Source: Pseudotabrizicola sp.
GTDB taxonomy: Bacteria; Pseudomonadota; Alphaproteobacteria; Rhodobacterales; Rhodobacteraceae
DNA: 64,000 nt
Direction: 5' to 3'
Assembly: GCF_030684215.1 (NCBI RefSeq)
Contig: NZ_JAUXOV010000055.1
Location: 1-64,000 of the forward strand
Of this stretch, positions 17,092 to 24,604 are shown one piece after another. A program made the position numbers and the translations under genes. Position 1 is the stretch's first letter, and each line of letters starts with the position of its first letter. A model generated the notes under the pieces. That model saw only the letters and a list, made by a program, of their open reading frames with translations, was not told where the DNA came from and did no database searches.

Positions 17092-17984
17092 GCCAGGGCG
17101 CTTGCCATGAAATCCAGCATCGCTCGGTGCATGGCAGGTGTTTCTAAATGGCCCGAGGCGGCTTCGCGGTGGATTGCCAGCCGCCCGCCGTGTTGGGCAT
17201 AGGCTGCGCGCACCTGATCCAGCGCCGGAGCTGTGGCGGCGGGGGGCGTCAGCGGGTCCAGATCGCCCAGACCGATAAACTGCGCACGCGGCGCGATCCG
17301 TCCCGCAATCTGCCCGTTTGACGCCCGCGCCAGCAGGCCCGGCACCGTCAGGTAAATCCCGTGCAGATCATGCTGGCCAAGCGCGATCAACTGTCGATAA
17401 TCGGCAAAGCAGCACTCATGTGCGACGGCGCGCAGGCGCGGCTCCAGCGCGCCTAGCCAATAGGCCAGCGTGGCCCCCATCGACAGGCCAAACACCCCGA
17501 TCCGGTCGGCGCGCACCTCGGGCCGGGCGGCAAGCCACTGCACTGCCGCGAGGTTTTCCGCCAGCATCTGCCCGGCCAACGACCGCCCCTCCCACAGCAG
17601 CGCCTTGGTCGTCGCAGTCTCGGATTGCGCGGCACGGCTGCCAAAACAGGGCATATCCAGACACAGCGAGGCGATCCCCCGTGCGGCCAATGCGCGCCCG
17701 GTCGGGGCGAACAGGGCAGGGCGGCCGTTGATCACCTCGGCCGCGCCGATGTCATAGCGGTTGCCATGGGCGTGGATCAGCAGCACCGCCGGAGTTGGCC
17801 CGGTGGTATCTTGCGGGCGGCACCAATAGGCGCGCGCCATCTGATCTGCGCCGATACTCAGCCGCAATTCTTCGGCACGGCAGGTTGCGTCCTCTACCGC
17901 CACCCCAAGGCTTTGCGCCGAGATCATCGGAACCGGATCGCACAACCCGAACGCTTGCCACAGGTCTTCGTTGTGCAATGTCAT
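17088..17984 (-). CDS. Alpha/beta hydrolase, dienelactone-hydrolase/acetyl-esterase-like
   Basis: The fold is visible from the oxyanion region LLIHAHGNRYD, the nucleophile elbow GLSMG (FGLSMGATLAYW), the acid GLGDLDPLTPP and the His in ASGHLETPAMH. I choose the ATG at 17984, which has GGGGGGGCG just upstream; an in-frame ATG at 18035 is possible. The product is about 298 residues and cytosolic. It is convergent with the uronate transporter operon and may deacetylate imported oligosaccharides, but this is guesswork from position. No regulator is evident. Confidence 0.78.
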   Translation of the reverse strand: MTLHNEDLWQAFGLCDPVPMISAQSLGVAVEDATCRAEELRLSIGADQMARAYWCRPQDTTGPTPAVLLIHAHGNRYDIGAAEVINGRPALFAPTGRALAARGIASLCLDMPCFGSRAAQSETATTKALLWEGRSLAGQMLAENLAAVQWLAARPEVRADRIGVFGLSMGATLAYWLGALEPRLRAVAHECCFADYRQLIALGQHDLHGIYLTVPGLLARASNGQIAGRIAPRAQFIGLGDLDPLTPPAATAPALDQVRAAYAQHGGRLAIHREAASGHLETPAMHRAMLDFMASALA

Positions 17985-18142
17985 ATCGCCCCCCCGGTCC
18001 ACTCCATTCGGGGCCAGAGTGGCGTTTGCCGCCATCCGGGTCCAGCGCAGAGTATCAGGCCGCGTTTTTTGGGGGCCGCTTGATGCCTTCTGGACGAAGC
18101 GAAATTACCCGACTATAATACTCAGGTTTAAGGAGATGTATC

Positions 18143-18550
18143 ATGCAGGCACTTGCGCGACCAAGCCCACAGACCGGGCCAAACCAACCCATTCCGGCAG
18201 CCGTCGCAGCCTTGCGCCGGATTGCGCGGCGCTGTCAGGCCGGGGCGCGGATTGATCTGTTTCAGGCCTGCGCGATGCTGTCTTTGCGTGCCGATCTGGC
18301 CGCCCAAGCCTATGCCGAGGCCCTGTTGCGCGGCCTTGCAGTGGTTCTTCCTCGTGCGCCCGTGCTGCACCAACCCGGCGCGGCCGAGCTGTCATTTGAC
18401 GAGGTGTGGATCGCCAGTTTGCTGGACGCGGCCGCGCGCAAGGATGACAGTTCTGTGCGCTTTCTTCTCGCCTCACGCCTGCCGCGTCATACGTGGCGGC
18501 AGGTCGGTTGGCTGGCGGCACAGCTGGCGCAGAGGCAAGATCAGATGTGA
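18143..18550 (+). CDS. Conserved-looking hypothetical protein, 135 aa
   Basis: A strong AAGGAGATGTATC ribosome site precedes the ATG. The protein is helical and Ala/Leu/Arg-rich with no membrane segment or signal peptide (PAAVAALRRIARRC, YAEALLRGLAVVLPRAPVLH, HTWRQVGWLAAQL). The codon choice is like the neighbours, which argues for a real gene. It stops 18 bases before an ICE box that precedes dps on the same strand. I do not recognise the family and propose no function. Confidence 0.65.
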   Translation: MQALARPSPQTGPNQPIPAAVAALRRIARRCQAGARIDLFQACAMLSLRADLAAQAYAEALLRGLAVVLPRAPVLHQPGAAELSFDEVWIASLLDAAARKDDSSVRFLLASRLPRHTWRQVGWLAAQLAQRQDQM

Positions 18551-18567
18551 CTGAGTAAACTTGTCAG
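18551..18567. promoter_or_regulatory. Imperfect palindrome next to the ICE box before dps
   Basis: CTGAGTAAACTTGTCAG is 17 bases with outer arms CTGA/TCAG. It abuts the ICE box (gap of one base) in the dps promoter region. It agrees with the palindrome at 42671-42687 at 13 of 17 positions and weakly with 19703-19719 before hemP. It may be a site for a second iron-responsive regulator. The binding protein is not known from the sequence. Confidence 0.35.
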
Positions 18568-18568
18568 G

Positions 18569-18585
18569 TTTAGAATTATTCTAAA
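18569..18585. promoter_or_regulatory. ICE box (Irr-type iron control element) upstream of dps
   Basis: TTTAGAA-TTA-TTCTAAA is a perfect 7-3-7 inverted repeat and matches the iron control element recognised by Irr in alphaproteobacteria. It lies about 108 bases upstream of the dps start. Irr acts under low iron, and iron-storage genes are usually its repression targets, so dps is expected to be kept low when iron is scarce. Direct binding is inferred from the match only. Confidence 0.8.
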
Positions 18586-18692
18586 AGGGGTTGTCCCCGC
18601 ACCTATCTGCCCCTACCTTGTGCAAGCGGATAGCCAGCCTGTATGCAAGCCAGTTCGCCCCAGAATTCCGAACTCATTAAAGGAGGTCAGGC

Positions 18693-19163
18693 ATGGCGCA
18701 AGCTTCAGCCCAAATCAGCCCATCGGCCCGCGAAGCCGTGTGTGAGGCGCTCAATCAGGGCGTCGCAGAAACCGTGGTCGCCACGATGCTGGCGCAGAAT
18801 TTCCACTGGAACGTGACGGGCATGGGCTTTGGCCCGCTGCATGCGCTGTTTCAGACCATGTATGAAGATCATTTCACCGCCCAAGACGATCTGGCCGAGC
18901 GCATCAAGGCGCTGGACGGCCATGCCGAGGGCCAGCTTTCGGCCATGCTGAAGCGGTCAAAGATCGTCGAGCATGACGGCCACGCCAAGGCTGAAGCCAT
19001 GGTTGCGGCCTTGCTTGCAGCCCAGGAAACGCTGGCGGCCACACTGGCCGGTATTGCAGCGGTGGCGGAAGAAAACGGCGATCTGCTGACGCAGGATCTG
19101 GCGATTGCGCGGGGCCAAACCCACGAGAAATTCGCCTGGATGCTGCGCGCGCATCTGCGCTGA
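18693..19163 (+). CDS. dps: Dps-family ferritin-like DNA protection protein
   Basis: The 156-residue protein forms a four-helix bundle of the Dps type. Ferroxidase ligands are visible: H38 (NFHWN), H50 (GPLH), D65 and E69 (QDDLAER). The Asp usually four residues after the second His is Gln54 here. Dps dodecamers oxidise and store iron and protect DNA from peroxide. An AAAGGAGG ribosome site precedes the ATG. The ICE box upstream and the heme-uptake island downstream place it in an iron-responsive region. Confidence 0.92.
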   Translation: MAQASAQISPSAREAVCEALNQGVAETVVATMLAQNFHWNVTGMGFGPLHALFQTMYEDHFTAQDDLAERIKALDGHAEGQLSAMLKRSKIVEHDGHAKAEAMVAALLAAQETLAATLAGIAAVAEENGDLLTQDLAIARGQTHEKFAWMLRAHLR

Positions 19164-19176
19164 TCGTGCCTGAGCG

Positions 19177-19416
19177 TTACAGCGGGCTTTTTACATTCCG
19201 CTTTTCGCAACGTTTGGCGTAAGCCGGTGCCCAGTGACGATAGCGGCCGATATCATTTTGTTGATGCACCAGCATGTCGATAAAGGCGTGTTGGTGTTTC
19301 TCTTTTTTAAGCTTCTTGAACATGTCTTTCTGATCTTTTGTCATCGAACAGCCAATACAATGGCCCTCGCGTTTGAATTTGCAGACACTGATGCAGGGAG
19401 AGGGAAGTTTGGTCAT
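19177..19416 (-). CDS. DUF1289 family protein
   Basis: The protein has 79 residues. Its N-terminus carries the DUF1289 cysteine pattern CISVCKFKREGHCIGC (C8, C12, C20, C23), which probably binds zinc or an iron-sulfur cluster. A lysine-rich helix and an HxP-type tail follow. It starts 37 bases after hemP on the same strand and may be co-transcribed with it. The function of the family is unknown. Confidence 0.85.
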   Translation of the reverse strand: MTKLPSPCISVCKFKREGHCIGCSMTKDQKDMFKKLKKEKHQHAFIDMLVHQQNDIGRYRHWAPAYAKRCEKRNVKSPL

Positions 19417-19453
19417 CGTATCCTCGCAGGGCGGTTTTGCCCTTTGGCTGGGG

Positions 19454-19621
19454 TTACTTGGTCAGGATCAGCTTTCCGGCACGTGTGATGCGCAAAACGT
19501 AGACTTGGCCGTCCAGCACGATATGCGCCTTTGCGCCGCCTGCCGTCAGCGCCTCATGCGCCGGGGCAGGGCGAATGTCTGGCAATGGTTGCGGGCAACT
19601 GGGGGGCTGGCGGTCTTGCAT
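19454..19621 (-). CDS. hemP: Hemin uptake protein HemP/HmuP (55 aa)
   Basis: This short frame (ATG 19621-19619, TAA 19454-19456) encodes 55 residues. The second half, IVLDGQVYVLRITRAGKLIL followed by TK, is the HemP/HmuP domain; the first half is Pro-rich and disordered. HemP proteins are small factors found beside heme receptors and needed for full heme-uptake gene expression in several alphaproteobacteria. It follows tonB by 111 bases. That gap holds a TTGACA -35-like hexamer (minus strand, 19700-19695), so it may have its own promoter. Confidence 0.9.
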   Translation of the reverse strand: MQDRQPPSCPQPLPDIRPAPAHEALTAGGAKAHIVLDGQVYVLRITRAGKLILTK

Positions 19622-19702
19622 GCGGGTGGCCTGGGCAGGGAATGGGGCTGGCCGAAAGGCCGGATCGTGAATAGGTGATCTTTTCTGTCGGAATTGTCAA
19701 TC

Positions 19703-19719
19703 CTGAGTCTTTTACTTTG
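19703..19719. promoter_or_regulatory. CTGAGT element upstream of hemP promoter (weak)
   Basis: CTGAGTCTTTTACTTTG lies directly next to the TTGACA-like -35 of hemP. It matches the better palindrome at 42671-42687 at 12 of 17 positions, mostly in the left arm and centre. The right arm is poor, so this is only a candidate site. Confidence 0.25.
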
Positions 19720-19732
19720 CGCCTGTGCAGGG

Positions 19733-20578
19733 CTACCGTCGCCCGACAAATTCAAACCGGAACTCGGTTTCTGCGCCTGCGGGGGGTGGCGGAAAGGGCG
19801 CGGCGCGGCGGATATGGTCAAGCGCGGCGCGTTCGAGCGACGGATCCCCAGTTGAGCGTGCCACGCGCGCTGATGCCAATGCGCCAGACGATGCCACGCG
19901 AAAGGCCACAACAACCGTTCCACGCGCCGAACTGGCGGTCTTGCGAGTACCCTCGATCTTGCGCAGCACAAGGCCGGGATAGCTGGAGCGTGCCGCATTG
20001 CCCGCCTGCTGCGCCGGTTTGGTGTTGCCAGCGCCTGATGCGGCGGCGGTGGGTGCTGCCTCTTGCCCGTCTTGCGACCCTTTGTGCGCTGCTCGGTCTG
20101 CGTTTCCGGCAGGCACAGGTGCGGCCGATTTGGCGGCGCGTTTTTCGGTTGGGGGTGCCTTGGCCAATGGTTTTTCCAGCCGCGCACGGGGTCTGGGCGA
20201 TCTGTCCGGCGCTGCCGTCTCAGCTTTGGCCGTCTGTGCAAGCGTCGGCGTGGCGGGCGTTGGGGCCATGGTCGCAGCCACCGGCAAAGCCAGATCTGCC
20301 ACATCAGCGGACGGCAACAACGGGGGCGGTGCCATAGCTGCCGCCGTAATGGGGGGGAACTGCGCCGTTCCGGTTGGCGCAGGAGGGGCACTGGTGGCGG
20401 CAACCGGCTGCGCGCCTTGGGCAAGATCCTCAAACGCCTCACCCAACAGGGCGATGGTGGCGGGAGCGCCGCCCTCAACCGCAAGATCCTCATGCGGAGC
20501 AATGGCAATTGCGCCTGCCGCATGTAGAGCGCCAGACAGCGCAAGCGCGGCAACGAAGGGAAGGCGGGCTTTTTTCAT
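19733..20578 (-). CDS. tonB: TonB-family energy transducer of the heme system
   Basis: From ATG at 20578 the protein has 281 residues. It has an N-terminal membrane anchor (FVAALALSGALHAAGAIAIA, about 8-27), a long Ala/Pro-rich periplasmic span and a C-terminal TonB domain (about 200-281, with YPGLVLRKIEG, VVAFRVASSGALASARVARS and FPPPPAG). It couples ExbB/ExbD proton flow to the outer-membrane receptor. The start overlaps the stop of the second exbD (ATGA), which excludes the longer frame. The anchor helix carries a His (LHAAG) near the position of the functional His of E. coli TonB. Confidence 0.9.
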   Translation of the reverse strand: MKKARLPFVAALALSGALHAAGAIAIAPHEDLAVEGGAPATIALLGEAFEDLAQGAQPVAATSAPPAPTGTAQFPPITAAAMAPPPLLPSADVADLALPVAATMAPTPATPTLAQTAKAETAAPDRSPRPRARLEKPLAKAPPTEKRAAKSAAPVPAGNADRAAHKGSQDGQEAAPTAAASGAGNTKPAQQAGNAARSSYPGLVLRKIEGTRKTASSARGTVVVAFRVASSGALASARVARSTGDPSLERAALDHIRRAAPFPPPPAGAETEFRFEFVGRR

Positions 20579-20982
20579 GGGGCAGACCGTTCGGTAACCA
20601 GGCGCACTTCGATCGCAAAGGCCCCCTGCGCGGTGCTGGCACGGCGCAAAGCGTTGGAAATACGCAGCAAATCCTGTGCAGGCAGATCGCGGGCGGGAAC
20701 CAACCGCAGCACCTCGGCGCCTGCGATGATCCGGGCGGCGGCATAGGCTTCTGGCAAGGTTGGCTTGCCGCGCCACAGCGTTGTGCCATCCGCGCGGATG
20801 GCCAGCGCATCATCAGGCGCGCGTGTGGCCAGTGCCCCGGTCTCGATCAGGCGGATGTCATTGTCGAGGGGCGAGGCGACCTGACCTGCGATCAGAAAGA
20901 ACACCAGCATCAGAAACACCACGTTGATCAGCGTGATTGTTGGCTCGGCGCGGCGGCGGGTCGGGGGGGCAAGGCGGGACAT
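20575..20982 (-). CDS. exbD: ExbD-like protein with Asn in place of the conserved membrane Asp
   Basis: The 135-residue protein has the ExbD layout: a short cytoplasmic start with RRR, one membrane helix (about 15-35) and a periplasmic domain. The helix reads TITLINVVFLMLVFF. The residue aligned with the proton-carrying Asp of ExbD (E. coli D25) is Asn20. The upstream ExbD keeps Asp20. The two presumably assemble in one motor, with this copy unable to carry the proton. The codon is AAC, read directly from the sequence. Confidence 0.85.
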   Translation of the reverse strand: MSRLAPPTRRRAEPTITLINVVFLMLVFFLIAGQVASPLDNDIRLIETGALATRAPDDALAIRADGTTLWRGKPTLPEAYAAARIIAGAEVLRLVPARDLPAQDLLRISNALRRASTAQGAFAIEVRLVTERSAP

Positions 20983-20983
20983 G

Positions 20984-21358
20984 TCAGCCTCCGATCACGC
21001 GCAGGGTGATGTCTGGCTGATCGCGCAGCGCGCCGAGCACATCCACCAGCCGCTGCGCCGTCACCCCGTCGCCGGGCGCCAAGATGACCAGGAGCGGCGC
21101 ACGGCTGGCCAATGCCCCCGGCAAAGCGGCCAGATCCAGCGTCTGGGTGTCCAGCGTCAATGTGTCGGGCATCAGACGCAAAAAGGCAGGCGCATCAGCC
21201 TTGGCGCTGGCCCCACCCGAGGCGGTGATCAAAGGCAGATCACCAAAGCGGGTAAAGGTAGAGGACAGCATGAAAAACAGCAGCAGAAGAAAGATCACGT
21301 CGATCAGCGAGGTCATTGACAGGGGCCGCCGCCGGGTGGATTGCCTAAGCCGGGACAT
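20984..21358 (-). CDS. exbD: Biopolymer transport protein ExbD
   Basis: With the start at ATG 21358 (MSRLRQ, matching the start of the second copy) the protein has 124 residues. The membrane helix MTSLIDVIFLLLLFFML contains the conserved Asp20 that relays protons. The periplasmic part ends in LRVIGG. The start lies 14 bases inside exbB, indicating coupling. It is one of two adjacent exbD genes. Two bases separate it from the second. Confidence 0.88.
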   Translation of the reverse strand: MSRLRQSTRRRPLSMTSLIDVIFLLLLFFMLSSTFTRFGDLPLITASGGASAKADAPAFLRLMPDTLTLDTQTLDLAALPGALASRAPLLVILAPGDGVTAQRLVDVLGALRDQPDITLRVIGG

Positions 21359-22016
21359 GCGCAAACCCCGGTTGCACAGAGGGTTCCGCAAGCGCCCTCA
21401 AGCCGGGGCATAGGGCGGCTTCGATCAGGGTGGTGGCCATCCGGCGCTCTGCCGCCATTCGCTGTTCCAGCCATGCCAGCAGTGCTGACACCGGCATGGC
21501 CACCGCAAGACCTGCCGCCGTGGTCATCAGCGCCACCCAGATCCCGCCGGCCAGAACCGAAGGGTCAACCGCTTGCCCGGCCCCTTGCATCGCGCGGAAC
21601 GCGTCGATCATGCCCAGAACCGTGCCAAAAAGCCCCAACAGGGGGGCCACCTGCGCGATGGTGTCGAGCAATCGAAAACCGGTCTCCAGCCGCGCGAGCC
21701 TGTCTTCGGCCAGCGTATACAAACGATCACGCGTGGCAGCGCTTTGTGCCTGCAACGCCTCGGCCAGCAGGGGTGACAGGTGGCTGGGGGCCGCTTCGGC
21801 CAAGGCGCGGGCGCGGGTGTGCTGGCCTGCATCCTGCGCGGTGATCGCAGCCTTCAGCCCTGTGTGCCGCCCCACACCTGCGGCGCGGAACTGCCAAAGC
21901 TTGCACAGCACAACTGCGCCCGCCAGAACCGATAGCGCAAGGATCAGTGCAACCACCGGCCCCCCCAAACGGATCAGGCCAACCAAAGCGTCGCGTGCCT
22001 CCATAAGGTGGATCAT
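21345..22016 (-). CDS. exbB: MotA/TolQ/ExbB proton channel family protein
   Basis: The 223-residue protein has three membrane helices (about 15-35, 115-140 and 155-175). The MotA/ExbB block is visible: LDTIAQVAPLLGLFGTVLGM and IWVALMTTAAGLAVAMP. ExbB pentamers form the channel around ExbD that energises TonB. It overlaps the preceding gene (ATGA-type overlap with the 138-residue protein) and the following exbD, so the receptor-to-TonB set is one tight operon. Confidence 0.92.
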   Translation of the reverse strand: MIHLMEARDALVGLIRLGGPVVALILALSVLAGAVVLCKLWQFRAAGVGRHTGLKAAITAQDAGQHTRARALAEAAPSHLSPLLAEALQAQSAATRDRLYTLAEDRLARLETGFRLLDTIAQVAPLLGLFGTVLGMIDAFRAMQGAGQAVDPSVLAGGIWVALMTTAAGLAVAMPVSALLAWLEQRMAAERRMATTLIEAALCPGLRALAEPSVQPGFAHVPA

Positions 22017-22429
22017 CCTGTTACCTCTACGCCTTCAACGGTGCTGTGTGGTTTCAGCGCGGCGGCACAGGCGGTGGAGTCTGCGCCCTCACAGCTTGAC
22101 ACCCCGTTCAGCAGAACCTGCCCAAGATCATCGCAGCCCAAGCCTGCCACATCGAATTGCCGCACCCGTTGCCTCCCCTCTGGCAGAGCGGCAAAGTCGA
22201 ACAGCGTGAACTGTGCGACTCGCCCGGCCTTGGTGAACAGCACCGCTTCCAGCACCAGCCGGGTGATGTCGGTGTCGGTGGCGTTGTCGGCCACAAAGGT
22301 CAGCCGACAAGCTTGAGGTTGCGGGTCCAACGTGTTCAGGGCGATCCCCAGATCCTGCGCCCCGGCCGCAGTTGCCGCAGTGGCAGCGATGGCAAAAGCC
22401 ATCGCTGCGAAAACCAGACGCCTTACCAT
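22013..22429 (-). CDS. Secreted four-cysteine protein in heme operon, unknown function
   Basis: The 138-residue protein has a signal peptide cleaved near AAGAQD (residue 24). The mature part contains four cysteines (C41, C99, C113, C121) that could form two disulfides, and beta-type segments (CRLTFVADNATDT, FTLFDFAALPEGRQRVRQFD). It overlaps the receptor gene upstream by 7 bases and exbB downstream by 4. Because it is locked between receptor and motor genes it is probably a periplasmic part of heme uptake. I do not recognise a named family. Confidence 0.75.
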   Translation of the reverse strand: MVRRLVFAAMAFAIAATAATAAGAQDLGIALNTLDPQPQACRLTFVADNATDTDITRLVLEAVLFTKAGRVAQFTLFDFAALPEGRQRVRQFDVAGLGCDDLGQVLLNGVSSCEGADSTACAAALKPHSTVEGVEVTG

Positions 22430-24537
22430 GTCAGCGCCTTTGCGAGGCTGACCTTGAACGTCCGCCCGCGCCCGCGATCTGCGGACAGGTTGTTGCGGTA
22501 ATCCCTGTCAAACACGTTCTCAACCGCCAGTTGCACGCTGACCCCTTCCAGCGCGCCGGACTGAGGTTTCCAGCCAAGGAACAGGTCGTGCGTGGCATAT
22601 CCGGCATAACGGGTCGAGGTGATAACCCCGGTCGCGGTGCTGCGGGTGGCGGTGGTAATGCGGTCTGCAAAATTTCCGCGCCAGCCGTATTCGATCCCGC
22701 GATCCGGCACCCGTCCGCCCAGCGTCAGCGCAAGGGATTCGGCCGGTGTGGTGGCGATGGTATATCCAAAGTCGCTGTCCTTGCCCGACACCTGCGAGTA
22801 GGCAAGCCGCCCGAAGAAACGGTCGGTCTCGTAGCCCGCCTCGATCTCGGCGCCTTTGAAATGCGCGCGGGCCAGATTGCGGTGGAACACGGTATCGACG
22901 GTGGGAGTCGTGGTGATCAGATTGTCGATCCGGTTGCGAAAGACCGTGGCCTTGATCTGCAAGCTGTCATCTGCCGAAAACAACCCCTGATGCGACCAAG
23001 CAAGGCCGAGCTCAAAACTGGTGGCCTTTTCCTTTTCCAACGACAGGGCCGGGGCCTTGGTCGCAGACCACGAATAGAGCTCATCCAGCGTCGGCAGGCG
23101 TTCGGTGCGCGCGACCGAGCCGAACACCGACAGATCATCGGTGATTTTGTAAAGTGCTGCAAAGGTCAGTGCCGTGGCCTCATCCTTGACCCGCGCGGCC
23201 CCCGGCACGTTTGCGCTGGGATCGCGGGTGCCAAAGTCGATCCGCGCGCCGGGAACAAGCGTCAGGCGCTCGCCGATAACCAGTTCAGATTGCGCATAAA
23301 TACCGAATTTGCGGTCGGTGCCTTCGGGGTGAAAGCCCAGCGGACCAGAACTGTCGGCCACGCGCTTTTGGTTGGTTGCCTGCAAACCGACGGTCAGGAA
23401 GTTTTCCCACCCGGCACCTTGCTGCGTCGCGGTGTTTTCCACTTTCAGCATTGTCGTGCGATAAGCGTAATCCACATCACAAAAGACGTTGGCATTCGAT
23501 GCCACGGGCAGACAGGTTTGTGGCACGCCGGCCAGATTGCGGGCGTCACGCTGGGAAACGCTGGTATCAGAATAAGCAAGCTGGACCTTTGGGTTCAGCC
23601 ATGCCAGATCTGTGGTCGCCTGCCAAACCGCGCTGATCGTGGTGTCGGTCGTGTCACGCCGCACCAGACCAAAGGCATCGGCAATCACATTGCCACCGCC
23701 GGTCTGCGACAGGGTGGCGTTGTCGTCGTTGCTTTCAAAGCGCTGGACCGACAGGCGCAGAGTTTGCGTCTCGCCCAGCCGGAAGGTGCCTTTGACCAGC
23801 GCGGATGGTGACGAAAATTCAGAGCCACGGATCGTGGTGCCCGCGCCATCCTTGTAGTCGTTTGATGTGCGATAGCCCAAGGCCGCCAGAAACTCTGCCC
23901 CCGGTGCGGTGCGCAGTGCCAGAATGGCCGAGCCCATGAGTGCATCGCCGTTGCTTTCATAGCCGAGTTTCAGCCGCGCGGCCCCGGTCTTGCCCTCGGG
24001 GATAAAGTCGCCAGCATCCTTGGTCTCGAAATTCACCGTGCCGCCGATAGCACCAGAGCCATACAGAACTGCCGACCCCGGCCCGCGCAGCACCTCGACC
24101 CGGCGATAAAGTTCGGGATCGCTAAAGAACGAGCCAAGGCGATACTGCTCGTAGAACTTCGGCACGCCATCGACGTTGACGATGATGCGCGCCTCGCTGG
24201 CGGTCTGTTCAGTGGTGCCGATGCCACGGATGTTGAACGCCGTGCCAAGCGGGCGGTCAGATCCTGCCGCCTGCACTCCCGGCACGTTGAGCAAGATCTG
24301 CCCGACCGTGGCGGGCTGTTCGCGGTCGATGTCGTCTTGCTCAACCGCGGTGACTGCCTGCGGCGTGTCTATGGCCACCTTTTGCTGTCCCGCGCCCAGA
24401 ATCAGACGGCCGAGGAAGGTTCCTCCACGTGTTGCATCCTGCGCGGCGGCAGGTGTCGCAATGGCGATAATGGCGGCGGTTGTCATCAGGCGGGCAACGC
24501 CCGCAATGGTCGGTTGGCCCGAAAAATTCGGTTGCAT
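22423..24537 (-). CDS. TonB-dependent heme/hemoglobin-type outer-membrane receptor
   Basis: From ATG 24537, with AAGGGG seven bases upstream, the protein has 704 residues. A signal peptide ends near TPAAAQDATRG. The plug domain (about 55-170) has NVPGVQAAG, NIRGIGTTEQ and EVLRGPGSAVLYGSGAIGG. The beta-barrel runs to the final ALTW. RLPTLDELYSWS with SLEKEKATSFELG matches, loosely, the FRAP-NPNL heme-receptor region. Being first in an operon with exbBD, tonB and hemP and facing hmuSTUV, it almost certainly imports heme. Confidence 0.9.
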   Translation of the reverse strand: MQPNFSGQPTIAGVARLMTTAAIIAIATPAAAQDATRGGTFLGRLILGAGQQKVAIDTPQAVTAVEQDDIDREQPATVGQILLNVPGVQAAGSDRPLGTAFNIRGIGTTEQTASEARIIVNVDGVPKFYEQYRLGSFFSDPELYRRVEVLRGPGSAVLYGSGAIGGTVNFETKDAGDFIPEGKTGAARLKLGYESNGDALMGSAILALRTAPGAEFLAALGYRTSNDYKDGAGTTIRGSEFSSPSALVKGTFRLGETQTLRLSVQRFESNDDNATLSQTGGGNVIADAFGLVRRDTTDTTISAVWQATTDLAWLNPKVQLAYSDTSVSQRDARNLAGVPQTCLPVASNANVFCDVDYAYRTTMLKVENTATQQGAGWENFLTVGLQATNQKRVADSSGPLGFHPEGTDRKFGIYAQSELVIGERLTLVPGARIDFGTRDPSANVPGAARVKDEATALTFAALYKITDDLSVFGSVARTERLPTLDELYSWSATKAPALSLEKEKATSFELGLAWSHQGLFSADDSLQIKATVFRNRIDNLITTTPTVDTVFHRNLARAHFKGAEIEAGYETDRFFGRLAYSQVSGKDSDFGYTIATTPAESLALTLGGRVPDRGIEYGWRGNFADRITTATRSTATGVITSTRYAGYATHDLFLGWKPQSGALEGVSVQLAVENVFDRDYRNNLSADRGRGRTFKVSLAKALTW

Positions 24538-24604
24538 CAGTGTCCCCTTGGTCGCGACGGTTGTGGTCGGCTGGCGGAACGCTGGCACCCTGCGGGATCG
24601 GCTC

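Noticed and set aside
22372-23811. A 479-codon plus-strand frame opposite the heme receptor
   Set aside because: The opposite strand encodes an unmistakable TonB-dependent receptor; the plus-strand translation has no family features.
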